This document shows, piece by piece, positions 23,837 to 28,509 of a stretch of 28,509 nt of DNA. This stretch comes from CAZQEZ01 sp964592475 (GTDB lineage Bacteria > Bacteroidota > Bacteroidia > Cytophagales > Cyclobacteriaceae), in NCBI GenBank assembly GCA_964592475.1, contig CAZQEZ010000055.1:1-28509 (forward strand), written 5' to 3'. The translations under genes were made by a program, and so were the position numbers. The first letter of the stretch is position 1. The number at the start of each line of letters is the position of its first letter. The notes below the pieces were generated by a model. It was not told where the DNA came from, searched no databases, and worked only from the letters and a program-made list of their open reading frames with translations.

Positions 23837-24532
23837 ATGCGAAAATTTTATTCAATTCTATTGATAGCTTTTATTTCATTATCCGGTAACGTATATTCTC
23901 AGGTAGATGATGATATGACTGGAGCATGGTACATGTATTTTTGGAATACATCTATTGGAGAAAGTCCTTTCGGGTTTCAAGGTGATATTCAGTATCGAAA
24001 TTGGAACATGATTGGTGACCTTGAGCAATTACTGTTACGCGGAGGTGCTACCTACCAGCCAAAAAATGCAGATATAAAATTCACGCTTGGCTATGCAAGT
24101 ATAAGCACGGGAGAATTTGGCGACGGAACTGATATTAAATCAGAAAATAGAATTTATCAGGAGGCACTCATTCCGCAGAAAATTGGAAGTCGATTTTACT
24201 TGACCCATAGGTTTCGTTACGAGCAACGCTGGGTAGAAAATCAAGACTTCCGTTCACGCTATCGCTATAATTTATTTATCAATGTGCCATTGAATAAAAC
24301 AGAAATAGAGAAGGGTAGCTTGTACCTGGCTTTTTACAATGAATTATTTATGAATGGCGAGCTAGATATTGGAAACGATCAAAAGGTGCAGTATTTCGAC
24401 AGAAACAGAACTTACTTTGCACTTGGCTATGGTCTTATTGATAATCTTAACGTACAAATGGGAATGATGCGCCAAAGTACCGTGAACTGGCAAAAAAACC
24501 AAACTCAATTAAGCATACATCATCAATTTTAG
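23837..24532 (+). CDS. DUF2490 outer-membrane beta-barrel protein
   Basis: A 231-aa exported protein with a signal peptide (cleavage after YSQ, residue 22). The body shows alternating hydrophobic and aromatic residues, FRYEQRWVENQDFRSRYRYNL-like strands and a C-terminal Phe (HHQF), all typical of an outer-membrane barrel; it fits DUF2490, a Bacteroidota-rich family of unknown function. A second member lies at 27214-27927, on the other side of the GH2 gene. It ends at a bidirectional terminator shared with that GH2 gene. Confidence 0.85.
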   Translation: MRKFYSILLIAFISLSGNVYSQVDDDMTGAWYMYFWNTSIGESPFGFQGDIQYRNWNMIGDLEQLLLRGGATYQPKNADIKFTLGYASISTGEFGDGTDIKSENRIYQEALIPQKIGSRFYLTHRFRYEQRWVENQDFRSRYRYNLFINVPLNKTEIEKGSLYLAFYNELFMNGELDIGNDQKVQYFDRNRTYFALGYGLIDNLNVQMGMMRQSTVNWQKNQTQLSIHHQF

Positions 24533-24602
24533 TAATGAGTCTTAATGAACGTATTACTTTAGATTTATGCTCCAGTCTTTTTTAAAACACGATACTTACA
24601 AC

Positions 24603-24633
24603 AAAAAGGCCGAAGATTGATCTTCGGCCCTTT
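24603..24633. terminator. Bidirectional terminator between DUF2490 and GH2 genes
   Basis: A perfect 9-bp GC-rich stem GGCCGAAGA/TCTTCGGCC with loop TTGA, flanked by an A-run on the left and T-run on the right. It lies between two convergent genes and can serve both. Confidence 0.85.
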
Positions 24634-24727
24634 AATTAAACCAGGGGTTAAACCCTAAAACCATAATGCACTCCAAATATAATAAATAATTTGTATTAAA
24701 CTGTATAATCAACTTTTATTTATACAA

Positions 24728-26509
24728 TTATTTTTTATACAGCTCCTGATGAATCTCTTTCAGGTGTGCCGGGTCAAATTTTATTACTTCACGATCATAA
24801 GTCATAAATCCGTTTACTTCTGTTTCTACATCAGTAGTTTGAGTGTACACTGCTGCGGCCAGTCCTTTTTTCTTAAGCGGAAGTAATGATTTTATAAGCT
24901 CATCATATTTATCGTGAAGTTTCTTCTTCGAATTTGATGTTTTGTAGTGGCTGGGAGCCCGTCTAAAATCTTGTAACCACAGATGATCTTTTACAACCAG
25001 AGCTTGACCGCCAAATTCACCCAATACCGCGGCTCTATTATCTTCAATAGCTGGTATGGCAGGTCCAGGGTACCGATGAATATCTTTTACATCACCTATT
25101 TGTCTATCAAACCAGCCACTGGCAGGATTTACTAATCGGGAAGGATCCATTTCCTTGGTTATTTTGGTAATCTCTTCCGTTTCAAACTGCCCCCATCCTT
25201 CATTGAAAGGCACCCACATTACAATGCTCGGGTGATTGTAAAAGTTACTTATCAATTGGCGATATTCGTGCTTAAATTGAGCTGCCGAGGCATCGCTTCT
25301 AGGGATAGTACGCGGTTTTCGATCCCCACTTGGCATATCTTGCCATACCATAATTCCAATTTTATCGCACCAATAATAAAAACGCTGAGGCTCTACTTTT
25401 ACGTGTTTTCGAAGCATGTTGAATCCCAAATCTTTGGTTACCTGCACATCATATTTCAATGCATCATCAGAAGCCGCGGTGTATAATCCATCAGGCCACC
25501 AACCTTGATCCAATGGTCCTAATTGAAACAACGGCTCATTGTTAAGCATCAATCGCAAGTGTCCATCATCAGCATTGCCTACAGTTATTTTGCGCATTCC
25601 AAAATAGCTTTCCACCTCATCTACTATAGTACCAGTGGTGTCAATTAGCGTAATTTCAAGATCGTATAAAAATGGATCATCTGGAGACCACAGTCTTGCA
25701 TTTTTAACTGGCACATAAAAAACCTGCTGATGATTTCCTTGCACAGCGGCTACTTCCTGATCATCAGCCATTGCCGCAATTTTTGCCTGAAAATGCTTAG
25801 GGGCTTCGCTAATTATTGAAATTACAACCCGACTGTTATCAACATCCGGTGTAATTCGTAAATCCTTTATATAATAATCAGGCACTTCTTCAAGCCAAAC
25901 TGTTTGCCAAATACCGGTATTGGCAGTATACCAGATACCTCTAGGATCATGTGTTTGTTTTCCTACAGGCTGTTTACCCAAATCCGTAGGATCCCACACT
26001 GAAACTTCAATTTCCTGTTTAGATCCATCGTGCAAAAAAGGAGTAATATCAAATGTAAATGGTGTGTAGCCCCCTTGATGCATGCCTACATGTTCTTGAT
26101 TAATGTATACATGGGTTTCCCAATCACTAGCACCAAAATGAAGCAGCATTCGATTATCTTTATCCTTTTTTTGTATATCAATTGATCTTCTATACCATAC
26201 TCTTTTATCAGGACCTACCGTTTCTTTAACTCCGGATAAGGCTGACTCTACTGGAAATGGAACCAATATTTGTTTTTCATAATCGCCCTTCTGAGTATGA
26301 TGATATCCAGCAATATTAAAATCCCATAAGCCATTTAAATTTTGCCAGTTATCTCTTACCATCATTGGGCGCGGATATTCCTGCCAAACGTTTTGGGGAG
26401 TTACTTTTTTACCCCATTCAGTAAATAGAGGGTTTTGAGCTGCTTTCCAATCTTGAGCCATTAAGGCGGAGTTGATAACGGAGAGTAGAATTATTAAATA
26501 TTTATTCAT
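24728..26509 (-). CDS. Exported family 2 glycoside hydrolase (beta-galactosidase-like)
   Basis: A 593-aa enzyme. The ATG at 26509 gives a clean signal peptide (MNKYLIILLSVINSALMAQ); the frame is open to 26560, but that adds a second hydrophobic stretch and is less likely. Domains: GH2 sugar-binding (about 50-210; FGASDWETHVYINQEHVGMHQGGYTPF, WDPTDLG), immunoglobulin-like (about 220-310), and TIM barrel. The acid/base is Glu437 (VPFNEGWGQF) and the nucleophile probably Glu498 (VLGEFGG). The substrate could be a beta-galactoside, beta-glucuronide or beta-mannoside; this short form without the C-terminal domains of LacZ is common in Bacteroidota. It probably acts in the periplasm. No SusC/SusD pair is adjacent. 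Confidence 0.92.
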   Translation of the reverse strand: MNKYLIILLSVINSALMAQDWKAAQNPLFTEWGKKVTPQNVWQEYPRPMMVRDNWQNLNGLWDFNIAGYHHTQKGDYEKQILVPFPVESALSGVKETVGPDKRVWYRRSIDIQKKDKDNRMLLHFGASDWETHVYINQEHVGMHQGGYTPFTFDITPFLHDGSKQEIEVSVWDPTDLGKQPVGKQTHDPRGIWYTANTGIWQTVWLEEVPDYYIKDLRITPDVDNSRVVISIISEAPKHFQAKIAAMADDQEVAAVQGNHQQVFYVPVKNARLWSPDDPFLYDLEITLIDTTGTIVDEVESYFGMRKITVGNADDGHLRLMLNNEPLFQLGPLDQGWWPDGLYTAASDDALKYDVQVTKDLGFNMLRKHVKVEPQRFYYWCDKIGIMVWQDMPSGDRKPRTIPRSDASAAQFKHEYRQLISNFYNHPSIVMWVPFNEGWGQFETEEITKITKEMDPSRLVNPASGWFDRQIGDVKDIHRYPGPAIPAIEDNRAAVLGEFGGQALVVKDHLWLQDFRRAPSHYKTSNSKKKLHDKYDELIKSLLPLKKKGLAAAVYTQTTDVETEVNGFMTYDREVIKFDPAHLKEIHQELYKK

Positions 26510-26654
26510 AATAGTTGGATTTATATTTAAAAGCAATATTAAAAAAAATATAGATAGCACTTACACTTTATACCCTAAAAAGAAGTTTATCAATTATAGC
26601 CAAAATAAACATTTTCAAAATTAGCTAGTTCTACAACCTATATTATTCCCGATT

Positions 26655-27182
26655 ATGCGTGTATTAATAATACAAAGCTTTTTTCTAATTTCAATATTCA
26701 ATTGTGAAATTTCTTATGCTCAAAAAATAGAAAAAGAAAAGAAGATAAGTGAAAACCAGTTTCCTGAAAATGCCCGGCAATACCTGAAACAAAATTACCC
26801 TGAAAAATTAAAGGTTAAATATTATCTTGAAAAAAGCCAGAGTAACACCTACTACGAAAGTAAGTTTTTTTGCAAAGGCGAACACTATAGTATTAAATTT
26901 TATGAAGATGGCACCTTATACGATACTGAAAAGGTGATTAACCAACAAGAAATTGCTCAAGATACCTGGAGCAAAATTAAATCAACCTTTGATGAGGATT
27001 TTAAAAGGTGGAAAATATATAAAATTCAAATGCGGTGGTATAAGCAAACCATTGAATATGAAATAATGGTAGAAGGTAAGTTAAAAAACCGAATACAACC
27101 GTTCGAATATAATTTTTCTGATGATGGTAAAGTGCTGCAAAAACAACTGATTGATAGCCGTATCAGTAATATCATGTTTTAA
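26655..27182 (+). CDS. Small exported protein, PepSY-like (tentative)
   Basis: A 175-aa protein with a signal peptide ending in SYAQ (residue 23), then a Lys/Glu-rich mature part. The pattern FPENARQYLKQNYPEKLKVKYYLEKS followed by YESKFFCKGEHYSIKFYEDGTLYD resembles the PepSY-like / BLIP-type domains of small Bacteroidota periplasmic proteins, but the match is from memory and weak. It is divergent from the GH2 gene and probably co-transcribed with the DUF2490 gene 31 bases downstream, so the two may form an envelope pair. Confidence 0.65.
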   Translation: MRVLIIQSFFLISIFNCEISYAQKIEKEKKISENQFPENARQYLKQNYPEKLKVKYYLEKSQSNTYYESKFFCKGEHYSIKFYEDGTLYDTEKVINQQEIAQDTWSKIKSTFDEDFKRWKIYKIQMRWYKQTIEYEIMVEGKLKNRIQPFEYNFSDDGKVLQKQLIDSRISNIMF

Positions 27183-27213
27183 GCCAATTTCTGAATTGAA
27201 CAATTTTTTTAGA

Positions 27214-27927
27214 ATGAAAGGAAGAAGTATTACTTTAATATTTTTTTTACTATTAATAAGTACACACGGTTTTGCTCAGAATATAAATCTATGGGGAATA
27301 TTACCATCAATAAGTTATCAAAAGGCTTTGAATAATTATTTGAACTTAAACCTCAATACCGACAGCCAAATAAATGCGATAGAGAGAAACTACGATGAAC
27401 AAACATACCCGGCCATGATGAATAATATGAATTTTACTGCCGGCATCGGGTACCAATACTCACCCAAATTACATCTTGCTGCTAGTTTTATGCTCCGTCT
27501 GCAAGAGCCTTTTACTGATCGAAAGTTGGAGTACGAATTAAGGCCATGGCAGCAATTGACATTAATCCACCGATTAGAAAAATATAGAATAAGAAACCAA
27601 TTCAGAATTGAACAACGCGTATTCACCGGCCAGGAAAATAATTTTGATATTAGATTAAGGTATCGATTAAGCAATGATTTTCCATTGTCAGGCGAAAAAA
27701 TTGACGTGGGAGAAGCTTATATAAACCTAAGTTATGAAATATTAAGTATGCCTACCAGAGAAGAATTTTTATATTTTAACAGCCAAAGGCCTTATATGGG
27801 CATTGGTTTTATATTGGATGAATATAATCGACTAGAAATAGGCCCTGAGTTTCGCACGCAAAGAATAAATGAGAGCTTTAGAGAAAATGTTTATTTTATG
27901 CGAGTTTTTTGGTCTTACAACAGGTAA
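27214..27927 (+). CDS. DUF2490 outer-membrane beta-barrel protein (second member)
   Basis: A 237-aa exported protein. The ATG at 27214 opens a signal peptide that ends in GFAQ (residue 22); an upstream in-frame ATG at 27151 overlaps the previous gene and adds an unlikely leader. The body has barrel-type strands (LTLIHRLEKYRIRNQFRIEQRV, then FDIRLRYRLSNDFPL) matching the same pattern as the protein at 23837 (RFRYEQRW, FRSRYRYNLFINVPL). It lies 31 bases after the PepSY-like gene and its stop is one base from the end of convergent rfaE2, with no terminator between. Confidence 0.8.
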   Translation: MKGRSITLIFFLLLISTHGFAQNINLWGILPSISYQKALNNYLNLNLNTDSQINAIERNYDEQTYPAMMNNMNFTAGIGYQYSPKLHLAASFMLRLQEPFTDRKLEYELRPWQQLTLIHRLEKYRIRNQFRIEQRVFTGQENNFDIRLRYRLSNDFPLSGEKIDVGEAYINLSYEILSMPTREEFLYFNSQRPYMGIGFILDEYNRLEIGPEFRTQRINESFRENVYFMRVFWSYNR

Positions 27928-27928
27928 C

Positions 27929-28387
27929 CTACTTCATCTTTTCAATTACTTTGGTGGTGGAATATCCTTTTACAAATTCTATTAGAGCAGTTTTTGCGGC
28001 AAATTCTCTACCTACCACCTCTTCAATTTTATAATCACCACCCTTTGCCAAAATATCAGGTTGTATTTTTGATAGTAATTGATAAGGTGTATCTTCATCA
28101 AAAATGGTGATATAATCAATTGACTCCAGACCTGCCAATACAAAAGCACGATCATCATGATTATTAATTGGCCTGGTAGGCCCTTTCAATCTCTTTACAG
28201 ACGCGTCGCTATTGAGACCCAAAATCAAAATATCACCTAAGCTTTTGGCTTCGGATAAATAAGCTACGTGACCCTTATGCAGAATATCAAAAACTCCATT
28301 GGTAAAAGTAATTTTCTTATCTTGTTGCTTCAAATTAGCAATTATTTCAAGCAACTCGGATAAACTTATTAATTTGTGGTTTTGCAT
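27929..28387 (-). CDS. rfaE2: D-glycero-beta-D-manno-heptose 1-phosphate adenylyltransferase
   Basis: A 152-aa nucleotidyltransferase equal to the C-terminal (adenylyltransferase) domain of HldE, here as a separate protein, the usual arrangement outside enterobacteria. It activates heptose-1-phosphate to ADP-heptose for lipopolysaccharide core synthesis. Motifs: FTNGVFDILHKGHV with the nucleotide-binding His37-x-Gly-His40, LGLNSDASVKRLKGPTRP, LAGLESIDYITIFDEDTP and the C-terminal GYSTTKVIEKM. The related glycerol-3-phosphate cytidylyltransferase is less likely because of the KGPTRPI and STTK patterns. The kinase partner (rfaE1) is not in the window. Confidence 0.93.
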   Translation of the reverse strand: MQNHKLISLSELLEIIANLKQQDKKITFTNGVFDILHKGHVAYLSEAKSLGDILILGLNSDASVKRLKGPTRPINNHDDRAFVLAGLESIDYITIFDEDTPYQLLSKIQPDILAKGGDYKIEEVVGREFAAKTALIEFVKGYSTTKVIEKMK

Positions 28388-28404
28388 AAAAAAAGGATAA
28401 GCCT

Positions 28405-28435
28405 CAAATTTAGCTTACCCTTAAATACTTTCATA
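28405..28435 (-). promoter_or_regulatory. Probable promoter of rfaE2
   Basis: On the minus strand TATG (28432-28435, 3 of 4 of TTTG), a 19-nt spacer and TAAATTTG (28405-28412, exact TAnnTTTG). The leader before the ATG at 28387 would be only about 10-12 nt. Confidence 0.5.
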
Positions 28436-28486
28436 GCATAAATCTTTGAATGATTTATTTGGGGTAAAATAAAAGCAAATAAACAC

Positions 28487-28509
28487 ATAAACGAATAAAC
28501 GAATAAACA
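28487..28509. repeat. Start of a short tandem repeat
   Basis: Nearly three copies of the octamer ATAAACGA run to the end of the window, and a related AAATAAACAC precedes them. The array may continue beyond the window. Confidence 0.6.

Overview
The window is AT-rich chromosomal DNA from a member of the Bacteroidota, most likely Cytophagales-like. The evidence is the gene order rpmB-rpmG-DUF4295-ftsY (DUF4295 is essentially a Bacteroidota marker), DUF2490 and DUF4136 proteins, several promoters of the Bacteroidota type (TTTG, about 19 nt, TAnnTTTG), weak Shine-Dalgarno sequences, and many lipoprotein or Sec-exported proteins. A run of exactly 100 N at 1249-1348 shows that this is a scaffolded draft or metagenome assembly.

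Layout. Positions 1-54 are probably the tail of a truncated gene, followed by a lipoprotein of unknown function (141-1058, minus). Positions 1194-2024 hold the most unusual locus: an intact tRNA-Asn, three degenerate partial copies of its 3' half (two complete units carrying a palindromic insert in the T-stem and one cut off inside that palindrome), duplicated terminators, the assembly gap, and a small GIY-YIG nuclease gene lying between the copies. Next come a Do/HtrA-type periplasmic protease (2269), a lone receiver-domain protein (4021), a large unrecognised helical protein (minus, to 5916), a sugar/H+ symporter (minus, 6585-8225), a TerB-like protein (8677), a multi-PAS histidine kinase (minus, to 10912) and full-length glycine dehydrogenase gcvP (minus, 11147-14035).

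The second half carries an exported M28 metallopeptidase, dihydroorotase (pyrimidine synthesis), tRNA-His with its own promoter and terminator, the translation/secretion cluster rpmB-rpmG-DUF4295-ftsY (minus), a lipoprotein fusing a DUF1080 domain to a PHP-like metal-dependent domain, a TreT-like GT4 glycosyltransferase, a DUF4136 lipoprotein, two DUF2490 outer-membrane proteins on either side of an exported family 2 glycoside hydrolase and a small PepSY-like protein, and finally the heptose-phosphate nucleotidyltransferase rfaE2.

Most genes are housekeeping or ordinary accessory genes in short transcription units, with little evidence of one joint pathway. The ribosomal/ftsY cluster is the one clear operon. 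The exported DUF1080-PHP, GH2, DUF2490 and sugar-porter genes fit a carbohydrate-degrading lifestyle. The candidate for an undescribed system is the GIY-YIG gene embedded in tRNA-Asn-derived repeats, which looks like a small mobile or homing-like unit that uses the 3' half of a tRNA gene as its target or scaffold.
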